A program made the position numbers and the translations under genes. Under the pieces are notes generated by a model, which was given only the letters and a program-made list of their open reading frames with translations, did no database searches and was not told the origin of the DNA. Below, piece after piece: positions 36,349 through 48,200 of a stretch of 64,000 nucleotides of DNA. The stretch covers positions 12,382,520 through 12,446,519 of the forward strand of contig CM034234.1 in NCBI GenBank assembly GCA_019916065.1, in the 5' to 3' direction. Position 1 is the first letter of the stretch, and each line of letters begins with the position of its first letter. This DNA comes from Vitellaria paradoxa (taxonomy: Eukaryota; Streptophyta; Magnoliopsida; Ericales; Sapotaceae).

Positions 36349-36840
36349 AACGGAAAACTTGAAGAAAAAAGAGGATTAACTCACCGGAAATGAAGGACGA
36401 CGGGAAGGGTGAAAGCTTGCGAAGACGAAAGTTCAGAGGAAAAAAAGCAAGAGAAATCTGTAGACTCAAATCGCAGAAAAGAGGTAAGAGAAGATTAATC
36501 AGGTATATATGTATATGTGTATGTATCTCTGAGGGAAATCGAAACGTTTCCAATGAAAAGGCAATGGGCGGTAAAAATGGCATTTATTACCGCCCCAATT
36601 TTCAAATTTCTGACCATTCACGTTTTAACACCTCGTATCTGGGAAACCGCGTAAGCGGCGCAGCAGATGAAAAGCTGAAAGGGCACTGCGCGTGTCGTCA
36701 CGAGGAGAGAGAAAAGTCCAATCAGATTTGATACGCGTCAGGGACAAACTAAACGACAAACTGCGTAGGAGGGTTGAAGGATCAGGGAGGTAAGGTTATT
36801 CTGCTCTGCTACTCTGCTCGGAAAATATCTTTTCTCGACC
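36349..36840 (-). promoter_or_regulatory. Probable promoter and leader of the antisense gene
   Basis: The 490 bp between the antisense start codon and the polypurine tract has a TATA-like TATATGTATATGTGTATG near 36,505-36,522 and purine-rich leader sequence. There is no convincing coding content in either strand. Confidence 0.35.
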
Positions 36841-36841
36841 A

Positions 36842-36855
36842 GAGTGGGGGCAAAA
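36842..36855 (+). other. Polypurine tract
   Basis: GAGTGGGGGCAAAA directly precedes the TGTTGGG start of the 3' LTR, matching the position and composition of plus-strand primers in Ty3/gypsy elements. Confidence 0.85.
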
Positions 36856-37772
36856 TGTTGGGCATAATAATACTAAAGCTGTACTCTTGCCGAACAGGTT
36901 TAGTCCGGTGCCACGTGGCGTGGTGCCGAGCAAATTCACATAAGCCACTTAGCCACTTGCCGAACACGTTCCGTTTGGACACGTGGCATCTTGCCGAACA
37001 ACTGATTATTGGCACGAGGGTTCCACGTGAGTGATGTACGTGAGTACACGATTTAGAGTTAGTGCTCCAAAGAGTACCCTGAATCTTGACATCAATAAAC
37101 AATGTATAACCACGTGGCTATAGCCGAGGAATCTAGTTTGCTCGGCATATACGTCGATGGCCAGTAAATGTCAAACTTAGGGCCCACAGCCTTTAAAGAA
37201 GGCTCATGACCATAAATGCATTTTAGTTAGGATTGAACTAGGTACTTGTCTCTGGAGATGTAAGGTACTTGTCTCTGGAAATGTAACTAAATCGGTCTAT
37301 CTCGTTACGATTCGGTGGCTGATGCGACAAGAAGACAGTATGACCCTGAAATTCAGGATGTAATGCCGTGTTAAACCACCAGAAGCATTAAATGAAAGGC
37401 ACGGTGTATTTATGAGGGGTCTGAGACATTAAATGAAGGGGAAGGGCATTTAAAGCAAGAGTGTAAAAGAGGAACACGGCAGTGTGCGTAGTGTCGAGTC
37501 ATAGGTATGCTGTAATCATTACTCAGACCACTATATATGGGTATACAACTGAATCACGGAGGTAAGCTGACTATTGCCAACTTAAACTTTGACTCCTTTA
37601 TTTCCAGAAAACTTCTTTTGAGCGACTTGCTGACTTAATCATCGGAGGGTTTTCCGGCCTGAGACCTCCTCTCCGGCCGTCACCTTTCTTTCTGTCTTTG
37701 TTCGGCAGGTCGGCGATTGCATTTCCGGTTGGCGTGGTCAGCAGTTCCGGCGGTAATTTCTGCTGCCGAACA
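36856..37772 (+). repeat. 3' LTR of the Tat element
   Basis: 917 bp, matching the 5' LTR throughout as read by eye. The G-boxes recur at 36,912, 36,980, 37,024 and 37,111, and the TATA-like box at 37,532-37,538. Its transcriptional direction is toward the MATE gene, whose ATG is 478 bp beyond the LTR end. Confidence 0.93.
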
Positions 37773-38250
37773 CATTATATAATGAGATCACGTTATCTTC
37801 CATATGTAATATTGTCACTTGTAAATGAAAAGTGTTGAGAGCACAGAAGAGAAGATACAGAAAAACAAGTATATTCTATATTGAAGTGTTTATATTTAAG
37901 AACAAGTATACTCTATATACTCTATATTGAAGTGTTAGGTTTAGATTTATAATTGTATCTATTCGTTCTATTCGTTCATGTTATAATTAAAATTTTGAAA
38001 ATTTAATAAAAAAAATTTATAATTAATTTATTTTAAAATCGAATCTAAATTAAGTGCACTTCAACTTAATGTGTTTGAGTCGTATCATTTGATATTATAT
38101 AATGAGATCATGTAATTTTCCAAACCTAATATTGTCACCCCTAAATGGAAAGTGCCAAGACATATAGAAAAGAAGACAGAGAGGAACAAGTATACTTTAT
38201 ATTGAAGTGTTTGATTATTAATTTTTCTGTTCTTTCTTGCAGAAATATAT
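37773..38250 (+). promoter_or_regulatory. MATE upstream region with a duplicated ~120-bp segment
   Basis: A segment beginning TTATATAATGAGATCA at 37,775 recurs at about 38,093. Both copies run through TAATATTGTCAC, AGAAGA-rich sequence and ATATTGAAGTGTTT. Between the copies lies a dispersed repeat also seen near 24.66-24.78 kb. Directly before the start codon is TTCTTTCTTGCAG (ends 38,242), a strong acceptor, so the transcript may have a 5'UTR intron whose first exon lies further upstream. Confidence 0.5.
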
Positions 38251-41200
38251 ATGGATAACAACGTGGAAGAGAGGCTACTGCTGAGAGAAGAAGGAGAAGG
38301 AGAAGATGGTGGTGGTGATCTGAAATGGAGAATTTGGGTAGAATCCAAGCAGATATGGAGGGTTGCATTTCCTGGTATTGTCGCCAGAGTGACTTCATTT
38401 GGAGCCATGGTGGTGACACAGTCTTTCATTGGACATATAAGCGACTTAGATCTTGCTGCCTATGCACTTGTTCAAACCCTCATCGTTCGGTTTGTAAATG
38501 GGATACTTGTAAGTAATTCTAATTGCCTGGTATCTACTCGGTGGCATGGCTAAAACCCTCGTCGTAGCTTTGAATTGCATTGGTTTTCATGTTATTGTAA
38601 ACATTGATCAATAAGGCTGTAAACGAGTCTGAGTCGAATCAAACTGAGTAGTAAGTTATATATTTAAATTTAATTTGAAAAGTTTGAAAATGCATCTAAG
38701 TTTGACTTATTTCGACAAAACTATCAATATTTAGTTTTTCTATTCATTTTTTGATTTTTAATTTTTATTTTCATAACAGGACAAAAAAAGAACTTAAAAA
38801 TACATTTAATAACAATAATTTTTGGTTATAGTATTAGAATGGTGGCCACCAGCGATAATGTAGTCGGAGGTGAGTGGTGGAGTTAGCAGTGGCAGCAACA
38901 AGAGGTGATTGGCTATTGATGATTGGCGGTGGTCGAAAATGGGTAAAAACTAGTTGTGGTGGTTGGATGTTAGTGGCAACTAACAATGGAGAGAGTGCGG
39001 TCAACGGTAATAGTGTGATCGAAAGTGGGTGTCGAATAGTAGCGGACAGCGGTGGCCTATCACTTGACAATGGTCGAAGGTGGGTCGTGGCAGCTGCGGC
39101 GGCGATTGACGACGACGGTCGGATATGGGTGGCCACTGGTGGTGGGTGATGATTGTGATTGATGGTGGAGATGAAGGAAAATGAAAATTTAAGAAAACAC
39201 TTATTTTATATTTCCATAATTTAAAAAATTTTGAAAACAATTTTCATTTTTTTAAAAATTGAAAACTAAAAACAAATTTATCATGAGTTTTGATGTTCAA
39301 TTTTCAAAAAAATGAAAACAAAAAATGAACACTGTTAGCTTTGTCAAATGATACCTAAACTTTTGAGCTAAACTTTAATCGAGTCAAGTTTAAGTAATTT
39401 GATTATTTTATGTAGATTTAAGCTTATCAAGTTAAACTTTAATGAGTTATAAATCGTATTCAAATTTAGCTAATTGATTTCATTATGAGTTACTCTTAAA
39501 TAGGATTTTAGCAAACCAATTAAACACGAACTAATTAAACTTGAGCTATTTGATTTATTTAAAAACTCTGCTGGCAAAGTGAGAGATGGTTTAACGGGAC
39601 TATAGAGTTTCTTGAATTTTCAAATTTCTTAAGGTTGCATTTGTATTCAAGAATTTAAAATCAAGGGATTTGACCTTAGTTATTTAAGGAGAATTAGCTA
39701 AATATAACTTTATTAGATTAAACAGAGACTTCATCATGCATTTCACTAATTTAATATGATAATTTTGCGAGTTATTTAAAATCATCACAAAAATAAATAA
39801 ATAAATAAATATAATCCTTCTGTCTAAACACCACCATTGTTGTTGCAGTTGGGAATGTCAAGTGCAACCGAAACTCTGTGTGGGCAAGCATTCGGTGCAG
39901 GGCAGCACCACATGATGGGCATATACTTGCAAAGATCATGGATCGTCAACTTCGTCACGGCAACGGTCTTGCTCCCCTTGTACATCTTCACGACCCCCAT
40001 CTTTAAATTGCTCGGCGAAGAAACGTCCATAGCGGAAGAAGCCGAGAAGATCTCCATCTGGTTCATTCCCTTCGTCTACAACTTCATCTTCAGCCTCACC
40101 ATCCAAATGTACCTCCAAGCCCAGCTCAAGAACAGAGTCGTCGCCTGGCTCTCCGCCTCCTCGTTCGCGCTCCACCTGATATTGTCGTGGCTCTTCGTGT
40201 TCAAACTCGGGTTCGGACTTAATGGTGCGATGGGCGCCCTCTGCACTTCTTGCTGGTTTGTGGTTTTGGGGGAGTTTGTATATATTTTTGGTGGGGGCTG
40301 CCCTAATACTTGGAAGGGATTCTCTTTGCTTGCCTTCACTGATTTATGGCCTGTCGTGAAGCTCTCGGTGTCCTCCGGGTTTATGCTTTGGTAACTCCCT
40401 CCCCTCCCATCTTTTTATTCCATTAATTGCAAATGTTTTATGGCACGTGATTTTTTTTGTCATATATATATATATATATATTTAACGATGACTAACGGAA
40501 GAGACAAAATAAAATTGAATCAAACGTACAAAGAGGCCGTTTGAATGTTTAAAAAAAAGCTAAAAATCTCAATTTTTGGTAATTTTTTTTGTATGTTTTT
40601 TTAGTTACATTTTTTTGTATGTTTAGTGAAATAAAATGTAATTTTTAGTTTTTTTTTTTTTACAACTTTTAGGTGTTTGGTAAACTTTTTACTGTGGTAA
40701 AGAAAAAAGTGGTAACTTTTTGTGTGTTTGGTAAATTTTTTACTGTAACAGAGCAAAAAAAGTGATAATTTTTTTGTGTTTGGTAAAACTTTTGGTTTTA
40801 TTTTTTACTGTAGCAAAGCAAAAATGTGAGAAAAATTATGGTTTTATCAAACATATCAAAAGTTACAAAATATAACTTTTTGTACTTTTTTACTAATTTT
40901 GAGCCTCCAAACAAGCCCAAAATATACAATGGACCTGTTTACAATACATATCTTAAACTGAGACTGACAATAAAGTGTATAGGTATTAAGTGTAATTTAC
41001 TCTTTTTTTTTTTTTCGCTACCTTAGTTGAAAGTTTTTATTAATAATTAAAAATAATATTTCTAGTTATTGAAGTTAAAACTATATATATTAACTCCTTT
41101 CAAACCTTACGTAAATAGGAGTCTCGTACATTAGACTATCCAGGATTTAATGATAGTGTCCTTTGTTGAAGTTTGTTCATAGTTTTTGTCCCTCTAATGA

Positions 41201-43499
41201 AATGATTGAAGAGTTTTCATGTCTTAATTAACAAACGGAAATGAAATACAAGCAAAATAATAATTTAATGTTTCCATTGAAACAGAGTAAAACATAACAA
41301 GAATACATTATGATAGATTGAAGCAATAAGTTATTTATACCTTTACTATGAAATTTATGCATTTATGTAGACTTTAATTTACACATTTAAAAATTTTTTT
41401 AATATATTTTAATATTGTTGTATTACTTTCATCATGATATACGTTAAAATTTTATATTTAGAACATACACTTGAATTCTATAACTAAATTGAAATTCTCA
41501 TCTTATTTATATTTAGAACACATGTTTGAATTCAATAATTGAATTGAAACTCTCTGGTTTAGAATTTAAGCAAAATTGAAGCGATTATGTAAAAATACTA
41601 AATTTGTCCCTATGTTATAAATATAAATAGGATAGTGTAAGATTTAAGAATAAATTCATCCACTTACTAAAATGGATGAAAAAAATAATCAATTCTCTCT
41701 AAAATATATTATTTTGGGCTGGATCTTAAATGATAAGGAAATTTTAAAATTTCAATCATGAAAATAAATCAAACACAACTCATAAATGCCTTATTTTGAT
41801 TCAAAATATAAGAATTGATAGAAACTCTCACTAAATAAAGTCAAATTTCACCAACTCGGTTCTTTTAAGCAAGAAAGGTTTTCAAAGTATTTTCATTTCC
41901 GCACTAACACTAGTTATTCTATTCCTTTTAGCCCTAAAATTAATCACTTTTTACTGCTTCTATTCTATATATCGAAGAATTTTCTCTTGACCACTCATTA
42001 TTTTACTTATTTATTTATTTATTTTTTAGCCTAGAGTTGTGGTACAATTCTGTACTAGTTCTAGTGGCTGGATATATGAAAAATGCAGAGGTTGCCATTT
42101 CTGCCTTCTCAGTTTGGTACGGATTCTTCACCATTTTGTTTCTTTTGCATTTTTCTCCTTACTTAACCGAAAATATTGCTCCTAATTCCATGATTTTTGC
42201 AGCCTTAATATTAGTGCTTGGCAATTCATGTTCTGCCTTGGCTTCCTCGGTGCTGCAAGGTATGGATTAGACCCTAATTGGTTAAAAATTAGAGGCTAAA
42301 ATGAAATTTCCCCCTTTATTTGCTATGAATTTTATTTATTTGTAATTGATTGATTTATTTATTTTGATATTTTTTCAATTAATTAATTTCTTTTTCTTTT
42401 TTTGGTGGTCTAGTGTGAGGGTATCAAATGAACTGGGAAGAGGAAATGCTAAAGCTGCAAAGTTCTCGATTCAAGTTATATTGGTTACTTCAGTTCTAAT
42501 TGGACTGCTCTTCTTCGTCCTCTGTTTAATTTTTGGTCATGACATTGGAAACTTGTTTACGAGCAACGAAGAAGTTGCAGAAACTATTTCAGACCTATCT
42601 GTCCTGCTTGCCTTTACAATGTTGTTCAATAGCATGCAACCAGTACTCACAGGCAAGTGATCCCTTCAAACTTTTACAGTGCCAACACATAAATACATAC
42701 ATATGTATCATATAATATATATATATATATATATATAATTCGTCTAATAATCAAAAAATATATGCATATATATATATATATAAATATATTTTCACTCTCT
42801 ATTTTTTCTTCCCCTTTTATTAACAACACTTGGTAATTAACTGAGCTTATATTATATCAGGGGTGGCAATTGGTGCTGGTTTACAAGGTATAGTTGCTGT
42901 TATTAATCTCTGTTGTTACTATGTGATTGGGGTTCCATTTGGAGTTCTGCTTGCTTACGTGGCTAAACTCGAAATTAAGGTAATAAACCCATTTGGTTAA
43001 TCTTACAAGTGATAATCGTGTACAAATTGTATCCTATCCTAGTGTACAAGACTCCCACATTGTTGGAGAAATCCAGATGTATACAGGCAGTTTTCTTTCT
43101 ACCCGTAGTGTGTGTGTGTATGCATGCATGTGATGATATATATACACAAACATAAGGCAACGAATTCTTTGGATCTAGTTTCAAGTTTAGTTTAAGATAA
43201 AGCAAATTTCTTGATGATTTTTACAGGGAATATGGATTGGAATGATATCTGGGGTGGTAATGCAACTCCTTGCACTGGGCTACATGACATGGAAAACTGA
43301 CTGGAATGAGCAGGTAAAATGAATAGAGATGGGATTGTATATAAATTATAAATTGCAGAAGAATTAGAAAGGAACAAGTTAATTTAATTGTATGGTTTTA
43401 AACTTACAGGTGAAAAAGGCATCCGAACGTCTCAACCGATGGTTTGTGGATCCAGCAGAAGAGAAATCCGATGAAGGCCTCCTCAATAGTCATGCCTGA
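38251..43499 (+). CDS. MATE-family efflux transporter (DETOXIFICATION type)
   Basis: Eight exons give 492 aa: 38,251-38,508; 39,849-40,390; 42,030-42,116; 42,203-42,259; 42,414-42,652; 42,861-42,979; 43,227-43,313; 43,410-43,499. All phases agree. The fifth intron starts with GC (ACAG|GCAAGT); the rest are GT-AG. The acidic, soluble N-terminus is typical. Family motifs include MSSATETLCGQAFGAGQ (residues 89-105), NGAMGALCTS, CLELWYNSVLVLVAGY and SVRVSNELGRGNAK (from 315). The length matches plant DTX proteins with 12 membrane segments, and hydrophobic stretches recur throughout. These proteins export organic compounds using H+ or Na+ gradients at the plasma membrane or tonoplast; the substrate cannot be read from sequence. 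It looks closest to the DTX21-29 type, from memory of the motifs. It appears intact. Confidence 0.93.
38700..39370. mobile_element. GC-rich GGTGG-reiterated segment with AT-rich arms in MATE intron 1
   Basis: A 300-bp block (about 38,840-39,165) rich in GGTGG/GGTCG motifs is abruptly bounded by AT-rich arms that are roughly complementary (TTTTTCTATTCATTTTTTG and CAAAAAATGAACACTGT). It is possibly a MULE-like or MITE-type non-autonomous element; boundaries and class are uncertain. Frames within it are low-complexity. Confidence 0.35.
40533..40919. mobile_element. ~387-bp MITE-like element in MATE intron 2
   Basis: Starts AGGCCGTTTGAATG and ends GCCTCCAAACAAGCCC, imperfect inverted ends. The interior has three related units of GTTTGGTAAA...TTTTACTGT(A/G)...AAAGTGGTAA. 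Related phrases are in the first 750 bp of the window. Confidence 0.5.
40920..42029. other. Rest of MATE intron 2
   Basis: AT-rich. The 41,480-41,850 stretch resembles the reverse complement of 15.5-15.96 kb. Otherwise nothing recognised. Confidence 0.4.
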
Positions 43500-44603
43500 A
43501 CCCTGAAATTGCCAAGAATTACAAAGATTTCCTTCCTATATTACTTGAAAGCATTCAAGTAGTATATATTTACATATATATATATATATATATTTAATTT
43601 TTCTTTTTTTCCCCTATGTGATTGCCTTTCCACCTTTCTTTCTTTCGCCAAATTTTGGTGGTTTTGAAGACCACTGAAATTTGAGACTGAAATCTGATTG
43701 GGCAATTGTTGGAGTTTTTGGACGCTGGAAATTTTTGTAGCGAATTTTCTCTCTGGTAATGCAATAAAAGTGGAATCTTTAATGAGAACTTTTTTCTTAC
43801 AAATTAAGAATAATGTGATTGCTTTGTGGCCCAAACACTGTAAATTTTTATTACGACTATGCCATTTGCGGGCATATTCGTCAAATGGAAGTATTACATT
43901 TTCATTAAGATATCCGTAGATTTCTCCCCTGCATTTCGCTTTTTTTTGATATTGAAAAGAACAATATATTGAATTTAAAATTCTAAAAATAATTAAATTG
44001 AATAATTAGTTTATTAATAAATACTTTTTATTTTCTTAAATTTTTAATCCACTCTCACAGGAACAGTGGAGAGTGGATTGATTTGTTTAAATTTATTTGT
44101 ATTTGTAAAAATTAATGCAATCAATAAAAAATTTAAATTATAAAAAGATTTGAAGAGATTTAAAAAAGAAAAAAAAATGTGCTCCAAACATAACTATTAT
44201 TTAAAATTTATATTTCCTTTTTATTTTCTCTTCTCTTTTCTTCGCAAATCCTCACGCCAAACACACTTTTATCAAAAATTAGTACATCTATTTCACCCAA
44301 AATGGGAGTGCACCAGGACTATAAACTTACAGTAACGGAAATGGACCAGAACGATGAACTCGTAATACGATAATGTAGCGATCGAGTCAATTCCACGATT
44401 TTATAATAAGCACAAAACATTTACCCGATCAAAACAGGGATATATCCATATCCACGCACATTAATATCCACAACAATTTATATCACATTTATTTAAATAA
44501 TTATTTACAAAATAAATGTAACCATAAATATAAATAGATTATAATTTACATTTATAAACATTTTAAATTAAAACAACCAATATGTCAAGCGTCCAACTTA
44601 TTT
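43500..44603. other. MATE 3'UTR and convergent intergenic DNA
   Basis: The 3'UTR probably runs a few hundred bases past the stop. A TA run lies at 43,573-43,592. The rest is AT-rich without a gene. Confidence 0.4.
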
Positions 44604-44777
44604 AGGCTCGGTTTGGAACTGACCCATTAATAAAATAAAATCCTACAAATCTTTACAAACACAAATTATAAGACAATAAAATTTAAATTCTTCACTCACT
44701 GCACGAATTACGAGACATTTACTTTTACAATTTTATTTTATCTTATACACTTTTATACAACTCCAAACACACCCTTA
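44604..44777 (-). mobile_element. MITE-like repeat, family A copy 5
   Basis: Starts GGCTCGGTTTGGAACTG and ends CTCCAAACACACCC. The core in reverse orientation reads CACTGCACGAATTACGAGAC. It has the same architecture as the copies near 10.1, 12.0 and 19.1 kb. Confidence 0.55.
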
Positions 44778-45278
44778 AGTTGGCGCCCTCCAAACAACTT
44801 TTTCATCTTATACAATTTTTTCCATAAAAAATTATCCTTCTTTTTCTTTTGATAATTTTTTTGATTATCCACCAAAAAAAAAAAAAAACTTAGAAAAAAA
44901 AAATTGACTGATTTTGCACGCAAAATTTCCTAAATTTTAAACAATTTTATTTTCCGCTTCTTTTTTAAGAATTGTGAACAACATACTAAAAAGGTAAACC
45001 CAAACACCCCCCCCCCCAAAAAAAAAAAATCAATTTTTGGTGGACGAACAAAGCCAACTTATTTAGGCAACCAATGATTACATTACACTTAATTTGTTTT
45101 GAGATTTTTTTCATGAAGAGAGAGAGAGAGAGAGAGAGAGAGAATTTACAATGTTATGTTATGACATATGGAATTGGATTCTTTTCTAATAGCACTTCAC
45201 AAACTATTTGAAAATAACAAATAAAAAGGAAAAAATAAACTTCCTATTCGAATGTTGGTATAAGAAAATCCGCCCACG
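44778..45278. other. Convergent intergenic DNA and ELMO gene 3'UTR
   Basis: A-rich and C-run sequence (C10-A9 near 45,008-45,029), a GA microsatellite at about 45,116-45,143, then the presumed 3'UTR of the minus-strand gene. Confidence 0.4.
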
Positions 45279-48200
45279 TTACCGTCTTAACAGGGTGTAC
45301 GCAGGTAAGTCCTTCACACCGGCCACATCTTCAAGCGCAAGCTCACGTTCTAACTGGGTTCTCGTAGACTTCAGAACATCCTAAAAGAGAGGAAATCCAA
45401 CGTAAGACAAGCAAACATAATCAATCCAACAACATTTTTTTGACTATTTAACACATAACTCTGTCTTTGGGAATCGATAAAGCAAAAACAGCCATAGCAG
45501 ATTCTTTTTACATTAAATTCCATATAAGAAGCGCGCTTCGCAAGCCACTGCGCATCCATCATTTTGAAGGCGACGCAGTAGAGATTGTCAAATGCCATGT
45601 CGTCTTCACGTAGAAACTCTAAGAACCGCATTCCTGCCAAAGTAGTTGGCTTCCCTGCAAAGAATATTTCACCATTGAATTAAATCCTTCCAAAACTAAT
45701 AAAAATTGCTGCCCCTTCAATAATTTCTTAGCTGGACATCGAACAGCAAATCATCATTAAAATTATAGGAAAAAATACTCATCAAAATATATATATATAT
45801 ATATATATTGGAAAACTCGATATGGCAAAGTGAAATTTGGCCTATTACATATTACTACATATGTATACATCTCTTCTTCCCAATGTGGCAAAACCCGAAG
45901 GGACCACAGAATAATTGTACCAAATATGCTTGTCCTGCCAACTCCAAGACTTCATATAACAGAATAAGAAAATCCTCAACATAATGACATACAGGCGCTA
46001 AAAAATGCCCAAGTGTCTTTTCAGGTTCAATATAGAGAAACAGCCTGGGAGACAACATACAATGAAAGCAAGCAATAGAAAAGCCTATAATTTAATAGCA
46101 TTTACTAGCCCAAACATGCAGTAGGAATTAGCAGGTTTAGTAATGCAATGGGCATCTGAAGTTAAGAACTATATTACTTCCACACCCCCCCCCCCGGGCC
46201 CCAATTTTTTTGCCCATTCTCAACTGTTCAAATTTATGCACAATGGCCCTTGAGAGTAATTCATTATTGAATAGTCCATCATTAATCTAGTTAATCAATT
46301 ACCCGATTGAAGATCCAACATTTGTGCTAACATGAAAGAAATATTAATGCCAGCTACAGCAAAGGGATACTCCCACTCAGCTCTGCTTCCATCTCTTTTG
46401 TGCAACAAGTTCTGAAATGCATCCTGTTAAAGGAACTTGACAGTCAGGACATCTCCTTTTGCTTTTGATTTCCATATTTTTCAATATAACACGTAACTAA
46501 CAAGAAAAACAACAAAATCTCCAAGAAATCGTGAATATCTTGGAGTGGAAATGTGCGAAAGACTGGTATGAGGATAGCACGGAATCTTTATGCGCAGAGT
46601 TGAACTCTACCAAACAAAGAACTACAATCATAATGCAGCAAAACATGGAATGTGGTTAAAATAGTAGTACGAAAATTAAAACATGGCAGAGTGAGTCTAC
46701 GAAAAATTACGAGAACATGTTATTAACTATTATCCTGGGACTCATTTGCTAGCACGTCAGATGATCATACACAAACTTGTTGCCCTTGGCATGGAACTGA
46801 GACCTCATGTGTTCAAAACATAACTAAGCGGAAAATAGTACACAAAAGTAGAATAGAGAGTGGAGAAAGATGAGCAGCACCAGGGGAGAGAGAGACTAAA
46901 AATGTGTCTTTTCAGAAAGTTAAATTCTTAGAACCCTGACACTTAGCATGCAACATTGATTGATCTGACCACAAATATTTCTACACTACATAATAATCTC
47001 TAATTTTCCCATTTAACTTACATATTCTAAGTAACTCCGCTATGTATTAATCTGTGTTACTGAATATATATTTATGCTTTCTTACAATTTTACCACTAGT
47101 CATGCATGTAATTTCTATTCACCCCAAACACCATCAAATTACCAAGAGGGAAGGAACATTTGAACACAAGATTGATAACCCGTAGTACATGTAAATAGAT
47201 TTCGACATACACATCATGGTGCAGGTATGTCCCTATGCCTTCCTGACTTTTGGGGGTTGCCATATCTGACAGTATCACAGCAACATGACATTCACAACCA
47301 AGCATGGATAAAAACACATTTCAAAGTCATTATGCCTCCTCGTCAATTGTTTCTTGCCAAAACTAATTCTTCCTAAATTATTATTCATTGTTTTCTATTA
47401 TTTTTTTATCCTAAGGACGACAATAAGAAATAAATATGCAAATAGGAAATTGTTCGGTGTAATATCTGCAGATTGGAAGTTCTATGATTCGTTTGTGTGA
47501 CAGATTGAAAGTCCTTCCACAAGGACTTCTCAAGTCCTTCATGAACTCTGATGCTTCTTTTGGATCAATGTGATTTCAAAAGAATTGGTTTGAGACTAAA
47601 ACTTTAAATATATACACACAAGTAATGTTACTGTTATAGATCTATTAGCAACTATTTTGTTATGATTTTTGTAGAACTTGAATAATTAATGTTAAGGACT
47701 TCAAAAAACTAATTTCGCGTGATTATTTAAAATCCATCGTTAAACATCATGTCACTCTTGTTCAATTTCAATTTGAAATCCATATCAAATTTACATGATT
47801 GGTTCAATAAATGTCCCAAAATTCTAGGAAATCTTGCCAAATTTGGTTTGGGTTGAAAAGTTCTTGCAAGTTCCTCTAGATGCTAGCTAAATGTTTTGTC
47901 ATTTTGGATGGCAAAGTATATCAGGCTTAGGAACATGCTTTCTAATGTGTGTGTGATTAATTCTTTTTCATCATTATGGTGGGACCTCGGAAACCTTGGG
48001 AAATCTTAAACAAATAAGATAATAATAGAGACACAAGACAAAAAACACAGACTAACAAAAGGGAAAAATGAAAAAGCAAAACAAACAAAAAAAGAAGAAT
48101 ATATGCTTCAACAGAAGTTTAAATTTTAGACAGGGTAGATAGGAAAATGCAATTCACAATCAACGCCAGACCGTACGGCCAGAACACTGATGATTTAGTT

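Larger units (their letters stand above)
25493..37772 (+). mobile_element. Full-length Ty3/gypsy retrotransposon, Tat lineage
   Basis: A 12,280-bp element bounded by 917-bp LTRs that read as identical, with TGTTGGG...CCGAACA ends and a 5-bp target duplication (CATTA). In order: 5' LTR, primer-binding site, gag-protease-RT-RNase H-integrase, a 113-bp minisatellite, a spliced gene on the opposite strand, polypurine tract and 3' LTR. The order RT-RNase H-integrase is Ty3/gypsy. A second RNase H domain before the integrase and an antisense extra gene are known hallmarks of the plant Tat lineage (Ogre, Retand, Grande types). Identical LTRs imply recent insertion. Pol is interrupted by one +1 frame change near 29,890, so this copy may depend on proteins in trans. 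Confidence 0.95.

Noticed and set aside
38834..39149. Ala/Pro/Thr-rich minus frame and Gly/Val-rich plus frame
   Set aside because: Both come from the low-complexity GGTGG block in MATE intron 1; no recognised domain.
42240..42270. Extension of MATE exon 3 through 42,117-42,270 as one open frame
   Set aside because: The frame is open by chance. Splitting into exons 42,030-42,116 and 42,203-42,259 restores the MATE family sequence (CLNISAWQFMFCLGFLGAA) and the phase of the next exon.
45279..45340. Au SINE-like phrase GTGTACGCAGGTAAG
   Set aside because: It is the C-terminal coding exon of the ELMO gene; the similarity to the SINE body is short and no Pol III boxes are present.
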